Source: Chara braunii (taxonomy: Eukaryota; Streptophyta; Charophyceae; Charales; Characeae). Taken from it: DNA of 53,497 bases. The stretch spans positions 2,041,681 to 2,095,177 of the forward strand of contig BFEA01000142.1 in NCBI GenBank assembly GCA_003427395.1, in the 5' to 3' direction. The notes below the pieces were generated by a model, which had not been told where the DNA came from, searched no databases, and was given only the letters and a program-made list of their open reading frames with translations. Of the stretch, positions 1 to 13,576 are shown in pieces. Within the stretch, counting starts at the first letter, position 1, and every line of letters begins with the position of its first letter. Made by a program: the position numbers and the translations under genes.

Positions 1-48
<48 letters not shown>
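1..48. repeat. poly(A) tract at window edge
   Basis: The first 48 bases are uninterrupted A. It could be a retroposon tail, a microsatellite or a contig-edge artefact; nothing else distinguishes these. Confidence 0.9.
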
Positions 49-50
<2 letters not shown>

Positions 51-684
51 CCCTTAGCTCCTTAAATAATGGTTCGTTGTCAACTATATATTTAATATCT
101 GCTCGGTTTAAAATATTTGGTCAGAGAAGCAGGTATCAAAGCTTGAGAAAAAAAAAGAAAAAAAAAAATGAGGAAAAAAAAAATCTCATATGAAAACATG
201 TTATTCCTTAACTCAATTTTATCAAAGCAAGTAGATAATTGTACCTTCACTTTAGGTTGAAATCATACTATATTTTCCACTCATCCCTACCTGCAGATAT
301 CCTATGGATGCTTGACACACTAGGATGCAATTTGACATCTTCTTTATAAACACGACTACATCGTTCACTTGCAAAAAAAAAAAGCAGGGGGGGGAAGAAA
401 GAGAGGACAAGGGGGAATCTAAGGAGGTGAACTTAATAAAAGAATGATAACGAAGATTCCCTCGATTGTTGATTGTTTAGAATGTCAGCATTTAAATCAG
501 AAAAATATAGGTAAACATTTTATCATCATTAATGTTGGTAACAGGCATGATGAGATTCAATATAGGAAGATAGATGAGGAAGACTTCATAAATGAGGTAC
601 CTTCTTTATCTAATACTTGATACATAACTAAACAGGGTTTTTTTCCTCCTAGCATTGAACCCACTTCTCGGAGTCAGTCAAAGG

Positions 685-727
<43 letters not shown>

Positions 728-1393
728 AGATCATTATACAAGTACCCAAGTATAAGCAATGCCAAAAAAAAATTTAAAAATAAAAAAATTATGCAATGCC
801 GCAAGTAACAATGGGTGGGCAACCCCGACCCCGACCGGTTTCGATCGCCGTCTTCAGGGGGAACGGGACTCTATGATCGTATTCAGGGGGGAATCAGGGG
901 GCTCAATACTAGTTAATAGGCTTATCCATCCATCGTCTCACCCAAACTACTGGGTACGTCCACGTCTCACACTTCTGCCATCAGTTGTGATAATCGGACG
1001 GTGTACCGCGTCAGACCCTGTTGGTGAGGGACTTAGTAATGGAATTCTTCCTTCCAAAAAAGAGAAAAGGGAGGGGGGGGGGAGAAGGGATATAGTACCT
1101 GTTTCAACAATTTGGGTAGTATACTTTGTTTCTTCAGCTTTTGTAACAGATTTGAAGATTTTCCATGTCTAACCACAGATTTTTGGGAGAAGTTTCACGA
1201 CAAATAAAGCGGCCAGTACCGTGTTTGATAACATAGGACCAGGACCTTTTTCCACTGAGCGTTTGCCCTGAGGCAGTGATTCAGAGGCCAAACACCCTCC
1301 AACAGGACGTACCCCTACCGGCCTCTTTTTTAGCATTTGTTCTGTGTTTCTGAATCTCTACACACGCACTTGACGATTTTGGCGACATTTATG
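49..1393. other. unassigned stretch with a 37-base A tract
   Basis: No recognisable gene. An uninterrupted A tract runs from 688 to 724. A 137-codon open frame (759-1172, plus) starts just after it. It has Lys-rich, then Gly/Arg-rich composition and no domain I recognise, so I treat it as chance. Purine runs occur near 390-430 and 1060-1090. Confidence 0.6.
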
Positions 1394-1524
1394 ATTTACC
1401 CGCTACATTCAGTCCAACTCAATATACCGCAATAACCATGGCCAGACTTGTCCGGGAGTTGTCCCCAAATGACCGTATCAGACAGACACACAGACAGACA
1501 GACAGACAGACAGACACACATACA

Positions 1525-1594
<70 letters not shown>

Positions 1595-1684
1595 GCCACA
1601 TTTACCCGCTACATTCAGTCCAACTGCATATACCGCAATCACCATGGCCAGACTTGTCCCCAAATGACCGTATCAGACAGACAG
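1394..1684 (+). repeat. direct duplication flanking a CA microsatellite
   Basis: A segment of about 90 bases starting ATTTACCCGCTACATTCAGT occurs at 1394-1490 and again at 1600-1684 in the same orientation. Each copy ends in GACCGTATCAGACAGACA. The first copy carries about 10 extra bases (CGGGAGTTGT) that make a local short duplication. Between them lies a (CAGA)n/(CA)n run at about 1480-1590. Reading frames across the run are repeat artefacts. Confidence 0.9.
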
Positions 1685-1689
1685 ACACA

Positions 1690-2650
1690 CACACCAGTGC
1701 CGGTCCCGTGAACGTGACTGGCGTGACCGGCCGGTCACCGGGGCCAAAATCCGTGAACAGCGTTCAGGGGTTTTCCGCCCACCTGGGCGCCGTGTGAGGA
1801 TTGAGCCCTCAAGAAGGGGCCTTGCCATGATGTACATGTTCTGGGCTAAGGCCCCAGCAAGCCTCGTGCCCGCCCTAAGTGAAGGCGGGCCAGCAAATCA
1901 ACAAGAGCCCTCTGTGCAAACATTTCACGAAGTGGGGTCCATACAGTTGCAGCCGCCAGTTGGTTGGTGTGCACCGAGTATCGGAGCTCTGCAAATGCAG
2001 AAATCCCAGGGCCCCGAGTTGGTTAGGCCCTGGGCACATAAACGCGAGGCCGACAATGCATGCTGGATATAGAGGCCGAAAATGCCAATGGGAAACCGGT
2101 CCACTATCTGAATCTGGCCGCAGGCCTTGATGAAAGAGGCGCAACTGCATCTNCTGGGCCCCCAACTGCATCGGGCCTGGGTACAGGTACTGGGGCCCAG
2201 GCACAGGCTCAAGGGAGGCCGCCCACACGCAACACTGGCATATAGGCAAGCAGGGTAAGTGGGTAGGGATCTTGGCCATTGCGGGCAATGCCGGCACGCT
2301 GCTGCGTTGCAAGGGGCTGCGCTGCGCTAGACTGAGGAAGGCAGGCATGCGCTAAGCGGTAGAGCGCTGCCTGGGCGCAGGCCCGCAGGGCGCTGGCGGC
2401 CATAGCCGGGCTGCCTGTGGGCGTAGAGGAGGAAGGGTGAAGGTGGTTCTTCGGAGGTGAAGGGCGCTGTGTGGGATAACAAGGGAGAGTGTGGGTGAAG
2501 AGGGAGACGTACCTGGTGGAGATGGAAGGTCGGCATTGGTGTTGACATCATCACTCGCTGGTCGTCAAGTTGTCTGGTTGCTTTCATACTGTAGTTGTAG
2601 TGTTAGGCTGTAGAGTAGGTAGGGCGCCTGGCGCCATTCAAGAGAGAGAG
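1690..2650. other. GC-rich unassigned stretch
   Basis: This region is clearly more GC-rich than its neighbours and contains one N at 2151. Open frames on both strands (for example 1875-2348 minus, 157 codons) have no recognisable domains and disagree with one another. A D-arm-like string near 2348-2370 was considered as a tRNA and rejected. It ends in a short GA run and an N at 2653. Confidence 0.5.
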
Positions 2651-2652
2651 AG

Positions 2653-2858
2653 NAAAAAAAAAAAAAAAAAAAAAAAAAAAGGAGAAGATAAGGGATGATG
2701 ACCACCTATTCAGTTTATGCGATTAGGACCTATCTATGATTTAAGGAACAAAGACGAGAAGGACTAAAAAGAGAGAGGTTCCTTTGACCCAGAACACTGA
2801 AACCTTCATTAACAACGTCTTTCGTTCCACAAAAGCATAATCTCAACCCCATATCGTA

Positions 2859-2927
<69 letters not shown>

Positions 2928-2991
2928 AACAAAAAAGCAAAAAAAAAAAAAAAAAAAATAAAAAAAAAAAAAAAAAAAAAAAAAACGGACA
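2653..2991. repeat. cluster of long A tracts
   Basis: After an N at 2653 there is a ~27-base A tract. A 64-base pure A tract follows at 2862-2925, then an almost continuous A run at 2939-2985 broken by single bases. On the minus strand this gives a poly-Phe open frame (2730-3221) that is not a gene. Confidence 0.9.
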
Positions 2992-5507
2992 AAAAAAAAA
3001 AACAAAATAAGACAGGCAAATGAGGCAGTCACCGACCAAGAAAATGTGACGGTATTTAGAATCCCGTAATTTTCAAACTCCAAATACTGAGACATATTAT
3101 TCCTCAAGCAACTCACAATTAACTTTAGAATGAAGTTGCACAATAACTTCCCTCCTCCCTTCAAAAAAATAAAAATAAACTGGAGGGGGTGGGGAGAAGT
3201 AAAAGAGGAATAAAGCATCATCCATCAACACTAATCTTTATGCAGCTTTCAAAATCAAGGAACCATGACCTCGCATCATCTCGCAATGCACAAGTGGTCA
3301 ACCGAAACCCTCACTTTCAACTCTTGAGTAACCGATCTAAAACTGAAATTAGGGTTTAGGAGTCCAATTTTATTTTATTTTAATATTATTATTTTTTTGC
3401 CTATTTTTGTTTTGGTTTAAGGTTGCTGTGTGGTAAATTTGGCATTATTTTGGCCATTGCAGTTTCCTCTTATGAGATTTATGAAATTTCTCATAATTTA
3501 TGAAAGTTAAATGTTGGTAAAATTTGATAAAAGTGCACTTTTGTCTTGCTCTTTTATAAATTTTTTTCCTATAATTTAAAACTTGTCATAGTAATCTCTT
3601 GAAGTTGTGTAGACCCAAAATTAATCATCAGTAATCGGGAAGGTGTCTATGCATCTGCAACTATGAGCAACAAAACGCTGACTATACTAGTGTCATGTGC
3701 AGATGGACCTGTTTGTCAAGGTTGTAATCGCTACCTCAATACCATTTTTTATTCCTGGGATAAATCCCTTGATCTTTTTAGCGTCGTCAACTCCTCATTA
3801 TGCCATAAAAAATATCGTTAGTCGTCTTTCACCTCATGAAGGAAATTTATTCCATTTGTTTTATACAACCATGAACCTGAAATCCAATATTTTCCAACCC
3901 TAATCCATTCATATCTTCTCCCTTAAGATGCCTACGCCTACCATCTCCTAAAACACTCAACAACTTTCATCATCCTCTAATATTAAAGACTCTTCCTCCT
4001 ACCGCATTTCCATAAAGGAACAATTTGTGAAATTCTTAAAAGAGTTAGAAATTTCAAAAACCTTGGAGCAAAGGATTTCAAGATATATCGACACATACAT
4101 AAACAACGTCGGTCATATTTCGACCTCGACTTAAGATAAAATGTGAGCATTACACCACATATTCCCACCACCGGTGAATGGAAGACCAAAAATTCGGGGT
4201 TTTTCGCCACATCGCTACAAGCAATGTTGTCGAAACTTTTGCGAAGAAACTATGCAGGGTCATAATACAAACATAAAAAAAAACAATCAAGCAAAAGAAA
4301 AACGAAAAAATCAAACTCAAGAGACTAAAGTCGAAGTCATTATTAGAATCTTCGCAATAAATCTCAACAATATGTACTTGTCCGTTGACAAAGCTCATAG
4401 ATACAACCTTGGAATCAAACTCAGATTCATCATCAACAAAGAGGGGGAAAAAAACTTCAATGCACAGCTTGCCTCATCATTCAAAACCACATACTATAAG
4501 TTACTGTATAAAGTTATTCCCAAGCTGAAAGAAGAGAATGTCAAGAGCAAAACGAAAAAAAAAAAAAAAATGTATACGTAAATTTGTGGGTTGTCACCTG
4601 AACTATCTTCATATAATGCCATTGATCGCTAATAGATGAGCGTCATTTGCGCTATGAGGTTAATTATCGGCATCATCTCTTTATTTTGCAAAATCCCACA
4701 AAACAACTCGAATTTCAAACTCAAGTTCAAGAATAATTTTCTTGACAACAGATATGTAAGCATCAACAACGATTCCAAATACTTCTGCATGATGGATTAC
4801 AAATATGACTACAAGCAAGATTTCAAGAGGCCCAAGTTTGAAAATAAGAAGCAAGCGCAGCAACACCAACATCACTCAGAGTCTCGCAAATTGAACAAAT
4901 TAGGTCACTTGATTCTGTTTGTTATCGGGACATTATAAAACTTCAATTTCATAACTTACTTCAGTTTCAGGCATTCTACATCATATTTGTTTAGGGTCGC
5001 TAGAACTCTTTCATCACCTTATGAATAGTCAAGGGACCTTAAAGATTTTGTTAGAGCTTCACGACAATATTTTTTTTTCAATTCGCAACTGCTTTTAAAA
5101 AACAAAAAAAATGGATTTTCAACTCCAGTGTTTAATTGGATTATGAATGAAGTTCATCTTAATTTTGTTTGAACTAAGCACATCAATGTCAACAAGGTTA
5201 TTAAAGTAAGGAGAATGATACAAGGAATTTTTTCATCTTTTAATTAAAGACGGTCATGCCCAATCATTTTCCTCCCCTTGTCATTATTCTGAATTATAAG
5301 TATTATTCGCAACACTTTCAATTAATTGGTCAAACAATTTATAAAGTTTTGAACTTTGATGTCATCGAGCCCACCCATAGTCCGAACCACTATTTTCCAA
5401 TCGAGAGCTCAAATAAAATGCGTGTTATTTATACGTAATATTTGTCAATATGTATATTAATTTTTTTCCTTTCCATTAAGAAATGATTGATAATCAAGTC
5501 GCCCCCT
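2992..5507. other. AT-rich unassigned stretch
   Basis: No gene recognised. Plus-strand open frames at 4174-4581 (135 codons) and 4636-4938 (100 codons) are Lys/Asn-rich, have no domain I recognise, and could be decayed coding sequence or chance. Confidence 0.5.
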
Positions 5508-6080
5508 TTAAACCATCTCTACCCCCGCCGTCATAAATTAGGGGGAACCAATAGCACAGGTCCATGAGGGCTACTGGTAGCACAGTGGGGGGAACTAGCG
5601 GAGTGGCAAAAATAAAAAATGCATCGAATTACCCCCACGATTTATTTTGCAGTTCAAATGATTACTTTTTTTAATGTTGTTTATGCAAAGATCACGATAA
5701 AATCTACAGACCTGCAAATTTTCAAATTTGTTGGGTCATCCTTCTGATCGCAAAAGTTGAGTTACTTTTTCCGTTGGCCCATACATGGTAGAGTAGCAAA
5801 AATAAAAAATGTGACGAAACGATGCGGCATTTACTTCACGGTCTAAAGTTTTTTTCATTTTTTTGATATTTTTCCTGGAAAGATCACGGTCTAATCTATT
5901 GGATATCAAATTTTCATATTTTTTTGTCAATTCGTCTGAGCGCAAAAAATCGTCAACATTTGTGCTTAAAAATTATTGGACCGGAACCGCCTGCGGCTGC
6001 CGGTCACCACCTTCCCTAAGAACCAGATCCGTAAGGCCAGAAAAGTCCATTTTAGGCGGGTGAGGGTTGTGGTGGTTTAA
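5508..6080. mobile_element. MITE-like element with TTAA ends, copy 1
   Basis: The element is bounded by TTAA at 5508-5511 and 6077-6080. Its ends are inverted: the left begins ACCATCTC and is followed by CCCCCGCC; the right, read on the minus strand, begins ACCACCACAACC and is followed by CCCGCC. The interior holds two degenerate ~200 bp units. Each has a GTGGCAAAAATAAAAAATG-like start, a GATCACGRTCTAATCTAC-like middle and a CGCAAAAAATCG-like end, near 5597-5790 and 5793-5975. The same units and ends occur at 25325-25816. It has no coding capacity. TTAA targets are typical of piggyBac-type elements, but TTAA is palindromic, so the assignment is inference. Confidence 0.75.
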
Positions 6081-9000
6081 AATCAACCCCACTTCGACGT
6101 CCGCACTTTTTTCGATGTAAAAAATGATAGTTATCACAATCCTATTCACCCCTCTCGTATACCCTACCTCGCCTTTTCTTAAAAAAAAATGAACCTTTCA
6201 TTCAAAACTATTTGCATATGTGTCCTAACAACATGTAAGATACTTAAAACTATTATATAATAAATTATGATGGTATGAAGAAACAATCAATCTTCGTTAC
6301 CTCGTACATAAACAACTCTTCCTTAGCCTACAACGATTTGACCTCTGACAGATGTTAAACTACATTACTTTACTCCATAAACGCGGTTTTTATCTCTTCA
6401 CTTACAAATGCTAATTTTTCACTCCTCAACAAATACGATTTTTATGCTTTATTATTGACACCCGCAAAAAAGAATAAAGGTTTATTAATACAAAATCCAC
6501 CAGATTTTGTCGCTTGTATCAAAATGCAAGAATTACAAAGCAACACCCCGTTCACTCGCCAAGATAATAGAAAAAACTTGCTTCTCTCCTTATAGTTTTC
6601 CTACCGGCTCCACTTTTCATTTTATAACTTTATAACTTTATTTCCTATAACAATTGAGGCTGCTATATTCCTATCTCATATCAACGCATAAGAGACCTTA
6701 ATAGGTTGAACGATATGCTTATAATCCTACCAGGAAGACTATGGACTCTCAAACGGAATACCCTAACTATTTAAACTGATGCTTTTACATTTACAACCGC
6801 AACAATTGTCAGAAACAATTCCTTCAATAAGTCCATCAATATATGTCTCCCTGACTCCATGATCTATTTCTCCTCGATTCATAGGAAACTCATTATCCTG
6901 CTGCAAGCCTTCATAAGTATTGAAACCTCCTTTAATCAACAACAGTTACATTGATTTTTTAATAGCCGATTCACGATCACACTCATTCAAAATATGAGAT
7001 TAACTGGAAAAACAAATAATATCTCACTCGGAATAATAGTTGTCATCTTTCTAAAGAGAGACTTTGTGATTAATTTCAAATGGATCCCAATATCAATCAA
7101 CCAAAAAACAGACGATCTTTTCAAACTAAGGAGTAATACGGATTGGGGTCTTGCACCCTACATACGCAAAGTCATTTTTGGATTACCGGATACAAACCTC
7201 TTCGTGTCCAACTACCACTATGTAGTGGACACATTCTTTTGAAAATATTTCCCCGCCCAATCCTATATAATAGACGCATTATCCTTGGATTAAAGTAATT
7301 TTTTTATTTATCGTATGTATGGTTCAATCCACTCGCATTTTCAATCCAATAATGCATCACTTTCGTTAAATCTGCAAAAACTAAATACCTACCCATGTGC
7401 TCAACATCTTCGAAATCGATATGGTCTCAGCACATTGCTTCACTCCATTCCCTTCTCCATCTTGAGATACCACAGTCAAAGTTCGCCTACTTACCACCTA
7501 AGAGTCGAAGTCAATAGTTTCAAGCATGCCAAGTTTGGTTTGTAAATCATTTTCTTCTCAACTTAATTTTATTTTACTACCCCACTTCAACTTGTAACCA
7601 TGCCGCATAAAGTTTTCGACATTCCTCCATGTTCCTTGTTGAAGCATGACCTCCAAACTCCACCCCTCTCAAATTATTTTTCTAATAACACTAATTGGAA
7701 ATCTATGACCACTCTCGTTTTTATAAATCTCCGCCCCAAACCATTTTTCAATTCTTTTCTTTAAATTACCACAACCAAATGTCTGTCTACTTCTTCCCGA
7801 CCAAAACAAAAATCCTTCTCCAACATTGATAGCCAAATTATTATATATAACGCTAAGCTTCTATACCATTTTAACAAATGACCTCCTTTTGTCATTTATA
7901 GTTATCAATTTTATCACAAAATGAACACCATTTCGATCTGTTTTATTACAACATGTCTTACTTCCCAACGCAAAAAAATTATCTCCTCATACTTGAAGCG
8001 CAACCCTTTTATACTTCGTTGTCATTTTTCTCAAAGATATTCCATCACTGTCATGTGCAGATAAACATTTCCTCTCGATGCTCCTTCTAACATTTGTGCC
8101 CTGTCACCATATCTTGCATCATGATAATGCAGGTGGGTAGGCCCATAAACTATCCGCAAATTGTCAGACTTTGCATTAGCTTTGAACTGTGCATTAATGC
8201 TCCAAATTTAATTTATTCTTACCCAACCACTTCTTCGTTTTGGTTAATTAAGTTGATTTAACTTTTGCTTGCAGTTGAATTGAAGCCATCTACCCATCAT
8301 AACATTCATAATCTTTGACTTCGTGAGCCTTTGCCTCATCAGGACTATAGATCAAGGCGGCAATTGGTTGAAGGGGAAGACAAGCACCTCATTCACATCG
8401 TACATCTCGACTATACGAGTTACCTTCAACTCATCTGCGTACCTGAATCAAACAAAACCCATCGATCCACCCCTTATTCCTCCAACAGGTAAAATTGGCT
8501 CTTAACTGGTGAATGATTCATTCTATAATATAACATGAAGTACGACAATTCTCACAAATTGAGGTTAAACCTGAAGAAAGCAGTCTGCAATCTACAATGA
8601 TTTGCATTAGTATCTCATATCATTCGATTTTAACTAACTTGTATGCAAAATAACTATAGCAGCTTACCAAGATCGATCATCAAATATTAACATCGAAGGA
8701 GGTTTTGTTGTGGAGTCATGATGTTAGTTGTGCATAAAGGGTAGACGAAGAGCATTAATTGAATCGGGGTGACAGTTAAGTTTGTGGCTGACACTTGGCA
8801 TCAAAAAAAGAAAAAAAACAAAATAATAAAAATTGATGGTAATTTGTTTACATGTATTTGATATGTTCAGTCAAATATTAACATCTTATGTAGATTTGCA
8901 TTGAGTCTTAATTTTTTTATGCCACTCTGGTCCGTACAATCTATGGTGTGCACAATGTGCAAAGAACTAAGAAACATTTGTTGGTGACATTTATGGAAGC

Positions 9001-9590
9001 AATGACATACAAAGATGTGAGGATGAAGCAATGACTAAGATGTTGTGAAGAGGGAACGACGATAGCGAAGGATGCGTTTGCCATGTATATGAAGGGTGCA
9101 GCTTCACGAAGCGTGGTGACGAGCAATGTGTTTTGCATGAAGGAAGGTATTAAAGAAGTATGTGATCGTTCGGTAGATGTAGAAGAAATCGAAGCAGATA
9201 CGGAAAAAAAAAATGAATGGTGAAATGATCTTGAAGGAAAAAGTGCAAAAGAAAGTAGGGTACAAGAGAAAATGGAGGAGAAAAAATGACAGATTGAAAC
9301 CGATAGAACAAGGGAGGTAAAAAAACATGAAGGCTAAGATAGAGAAGCAAAGAAAAAATAAAAGACGCAAGAAAGAATGACTAAAATAAAATAAAAACAA
9401 CAGTTGTCTATTATGTAAGTTGTCATTCTACGAGATGAAATCAAAGGAAAAAATAAATTGACACTTTCGTTGACAGAGCATGCGTTGAAGATAGTCGTGA
9501 ATAACACGTTGCAGATACCTCAAAAACTTATTGAAGTGAATTAAATGGTGGCAATCTCCCTATTTATTTTTTGATTTTTTTTTTTTTTGA
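6081..9590. other. AT-rich unassigned stretch
   Basis: No intact gene. Open frames at 6994-7242, 7315-7545 and 8323-8505 (plus) lack recognisable domains. At about 9065-9360 the plus strand reads as a Lys/Glu-rich protein with several stops (fragments VCDRSVDVEEIEADTEKKNE and AKESRVQEKMEEKK). It could be a decayed coiled-coil coding segment like the one at 17569-18006, but this is weak. Confidence 0.4.
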
Positions 9591-9591
9591 A

Positions 9592-9830
9592 AAAATAAAG
9601 AAAGTTATCTCAAAAAAATTGTAAATTCATAGGCTTATTATTAACAAGATGAGTCGATTGATAAGTTTCTGTTACACCATATATTTTGAAAAGAAATTGA
9701 TTATATTGATTTCTTTATAAACTCTTATTGAAAAATATAAGAAGGTATCTCAAAATAATTGTAGCATTGATAGGTTTACTACTGACAAAATAGGTCGAGT
9801 CGCAAGTTCGTTATGATATAAAAAACATTT
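9592..9830 (+). repeat. two-unit tandem repeat, ~145 bp period
   Basis: Units starting near 9592 (AAATAAAGAAAGTTATCTCA) and near 9735 (AAATATAAGAAGGTATCTCA) are diverged copies in tandem. Both continue with an AATTGTA..CATTGATAGG-like segment and a GAGTCG..AAGTTC-like end. Confidence 0.75.
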
Positions 9831-10289
9831 GTATGTTTAAATTGGAGTCTTTCCTCCCACTCTAGATGTTGTGGATGTTGAACGATTATTTTTATGACGT
9901 CAAACATTTTTCTTTTTAAAACTTTGATATTTTTAGGAATAAAATTATATTGCGAACTCTCTATAACTGTGTTGTGAGTTATTCTACAAATGTATTCTCT
10001 TCGAAAACATAACGTCGTTATTATGACTTCGAATGTCTTTATCGAATCTATTCACTAACTACGCATTGTGAGTGTCAATCCTCAAATCTTAAGTTCGGAT
10101 CTCATGAGATAAGTTGCTCAATATAGGGCAACATGTCTCTCCGTCTACTTACTTTGCTTAATATTAACTCCAATGAAAAAAACCGCTTATTTAAGATATA
10201 TTTTTTTCTCTTGTGCAAATGCGTAGACCCCTTCCCAAGTACTAAATGTTGAAAGTACTAATTTGGATATAGAAGCTGTCATGACTTTC
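9831..10289. other. unassigned AT-rich spacer
   Basis: Low-complexity T-rich sequence between two tandem repeats. No open frame or structure stands out. Confidence 0.5.
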
Positions 10290-10840
10290 TCTTCCTCTCG
10301 TTATTTGAGTTGTTCAAACTTGTTGGACACCGTTTCAAAAAATACTTGTTTTTGACTCAACATTTTCATTTTTACTCCCAACTTATTTTTAGGATTGTAG
10401 TTGTTCATACTATGTGAAACACTTTGCAAAAAAATAGTATTTTTTATAGTTGAACATTTTTTCTATTGCTCTCAACTTCTGATATGAACCCCCCCCCCTC
10501 ATTTATCCCAATAAAAAAACGATGCTTCATAATCATAAATTATTTCACATAAGAATATTTTTTATCAAAGATGTATTTTTTGTATATCAAATAGCTTTCG
10601 AATGAGATCGTCCCCGTTCAAACTATTAGTATGTGAAACGTTTCGCATAAAAATATTCACTTTTTTTTTTAACATCTTAATTTGTTGCTCTCAACTTCTC
10701 ATATCAACTACCCCGCTCCATCCGTGAAAAAACAAAAAATTATTCTTCATAATAATAAATTATTTTATATAAAAAAATATTTTTCCGCTATCTCAAATAT
10801 CTCGTGAATGATCGTTCTCATTTTTTGTCATAAACCTTCA
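10290..10840 (+). repeat. degenerate tandem repeat, ~215-220 bp period
   Basis: Two long units start near 10405 (GTTCATACTATGTGAAAC) and 10617 (GTTCAAACTATTAGTATGTG). They share GCTCTCAACTTCTSATATSA, a C-rich patch, a CTTCATAATMATAAATTATT segment and a TATCAAATA..CGAATGAT end. A shorter, more diverged third unit may precede them from about 10290. Confidence 0.75.
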
Positions 10841-13576
10841 CATAAAACAATTCAAAGCCCCCTTACATAGTTTGATAAAGTGAAGCTCACAATCAAATAA
10901 GTTTTTCAAACTTATTGTTCGTCGCGTCAATATCATTGATTCAATAAAGTAACAGTTCTTATCACTAGATTATACATTTTTGTTGTAATATTGCGTAAAT
11001 ATATTTGTATAGTATTTCTCCATAATTTATTTAAGAATACATGTTCGTATTACTCTTTCAAAATCACGACTCTGCCTTTTAAACAAAGCTCACCAAGAGA
11101 TGTGCAATGTTCTTTGCCGCTGCTTAAACATGACGGACCCACGCTTGTTGAGCATGCACGCTCATCAAGAGAGATAAGAAAGCACAAATGAGTCAAAGGA
11201 CAACGCATTGTTCACACTGCTATTAACATGAAGGAATTCATCTCGTCATCAAAACCTAACGGACTTTATGGAATCATCAAAAAAAGTCTCCTTATGCATT
11301 CCATGTGGCTTTGAGCAAAAGAGAAACGAGTGCTTAACATTATACTTGGAGTTGGTCGAGAATGCGAATTTGATACTTACCCATACATTTGATACGTAAA
11401 CCGATTTATTGACATTGCTTCGGAGAAACACAATATATCACTACCAAGAAACTCATTTTGTCTCAACACTTGAAACGCTGGTTTGTTCTTCATATACGAG
11501 AAACCACAAATATTACAACAGGCTGCTCATTCCCTCGTTCAACACCAACATTAGATTTATGAATTCGTAGCCAATGCCTCTGCCAGAGTCGCTACAACCT
11601 GCAGTGGATGGTCCGCAGTCTCCTGCACCGAATGCCCCACCTGTCAACATCAATTCTCCTATACTTCCTTGACCCTCATCACCGTTGCCCTCTACCCTTC
11701 CTTTGCACACTGACTTATCTGAATATCACACCATGACACATGGTTCTTAACAAGAACATTCCTGCTCACCATGCTATTGATCCCCCTGCGATTTCTATCT
11801 CTCCAGAAGCCAAACCAATTCGTGCCACATATACTGTTGGTCTGGCTGCAACGACCCTATCATCTCACCGATTCGAACATACACAAATTGAATAAACAAC
11901 ACAACTTCTTATTCTCTCACGTTTGTCGTGCTTTCAATCCTCAACCGTAGATTCTCGTATGGTCCTGCATTTTGTCTGTATTTTCTTACATATTCTTAAT
12001 ATACGGTTATTCATGAGAATGTGGTTCCTTGCTGCTGATTTGCTTATCCTTATCAACGTGTCACGCTGCTAAAACGCTCTTCTTTATCTTGCTTTGATTT
12101 TGTTGTTTGTTTTCATCAACATTTTGCATTGCCATCTGCTTCATCTTTTGTTGTTATGCTGCTACTATGAGAAATGCCTTCGTGATATGTTGTGTATGCC
12201 ACAACTCGGGAGTTTAAACAATACATAAAGAACCTTAAAGAACCTTCCACAAGACAAAACTCGCAACGTCATAGAGCGAGGGTTCATCATTCATCTTCAT
12301 GTCCATGAATCAGAATATGACATTTTGCTTCATATGCTCGTGCTTGACGACAATCAGTTGCGCTTATTATGCGTTATACGCAACGAGTTCATGAATTGTG
12401 CTTATATCTTTAGACGAATTGAAAAATTTATGCATTCCATAGTTGTCACTGACGTCCGTCCACAATATTCGACACTCTGTGGTAGAGATCATGTCAATTT
12501 ATCATGGATATGGGATTACAGACGTCCAAGCAGTCAATACACTCTAACATTTGATGTCAGCTTTACGTATATACTTCCAGCTGCTATTAGTAAACGGCGC
12601 CAGTGTGCACTTCATTCCTCCCCATTAATCACGCAAAAATTCTTCTATTGAAAGCGATTAGATAAATAAAAAAAGATTCAGTATGATTAGATGACTATAA
12701 ATTCCGAAGTGATTGAAAATATATGGGCACATATATGAATATAGAGTGAGTAGAAATAAAATAATAAAAAAAAATTTAACGTGGTAGTGTACAATTGCTT
12801 ATGGTTGTCTTCATATCACATTTCATTTCACGATTGCTTATCGTTGTCATTTCGCACGCCATCATACAACCCCCGGTCATTATAGTTGCCGTATTCATCC
12901 GAATGGAATGCCCGAACATTATAGTTGTACCTAGACTGAATGTTATCTCAATAAAAACGGTAGCCTTGTAGTCATCAGGTTTATCGTTTGGGCAAATCGT
13001 CTCATAATAGCTATCATAACAAATGTAGGTAAGGTTTATCGTTTTTTGCTGTTTTTTTTTTATAACCATTGTCGATTGTTTTGTTTAATTAGCACCATAG
13101 GGACTTGTTCCACTGCGCAAGCTAGTTCATGTATCAAACAAAAAATCGTTCACATTCATTTGGAAATTTGGATCAGTACAAATTCATGAGGATACCACTT
13201 TTGTCCAAATACATGAAAGAATGTTATACAGTGGAGCGACGCCCATAGTCATACAAAAACGTTTTGCAATATCTTGTGGCAAGTGGAAGTCCATCGAAAA
13301 AAAAAAATAATGGAGAGGAGAGAGCAGGACATCAACACAGTTTTAGCAATCTCTGCACATAAGTATTTTTCCCCTGCTTTGCACCAGGCTGGGTAATGAT
13401 CTTAGTTTTTTGTGTGGGTTGTTTGTTGAGGAATTCCCGATTTTTTTTTATTTTTTTTTTTTCATTTCGTTGAGGATCGATGAACTATAAATAAGGTACT
13501 AATTTGATCAGAACAAATAAGTATACTTGATCTTAGCAAAAAAAACGAGAAACATGCCTCACTTGTTTGCGTGAGT
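10841..13576. other. unassigned stretch with one possible decayed coding patch
   Basis: No intact gene. Around 11577-11895 the plus strand reads as a Pro/Ser-rich protein interrupted by one stop and at least one frameshift (fragments ESLQPAVDGPQSPAPNAPPV and IPAHHAIDPPAISISPEAKP). It could be an eroded exon or gag-like tail. A 108-codon frame at 12325-12651 (plus) has no domain I recognise. The rest is AT-rich. Confidence 0.35.

Noticed and set aside
1396-1797. Open frames through the CA repeat on both strands
   Set aside because: The frames exist only because the repeat unit lacks stops; the peptides are Thr-His or Cys-Val repeats.
2340-2400. tRNA-like D arm (CGCTAAGCGGTAGAGCGC)
   Set aside because: No anticodon arm of proper size and no T arm follows.
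2730-3221. 163-codon minus-strand frame
   Set aside because: Mostly poly-Phe from the long A tracts.
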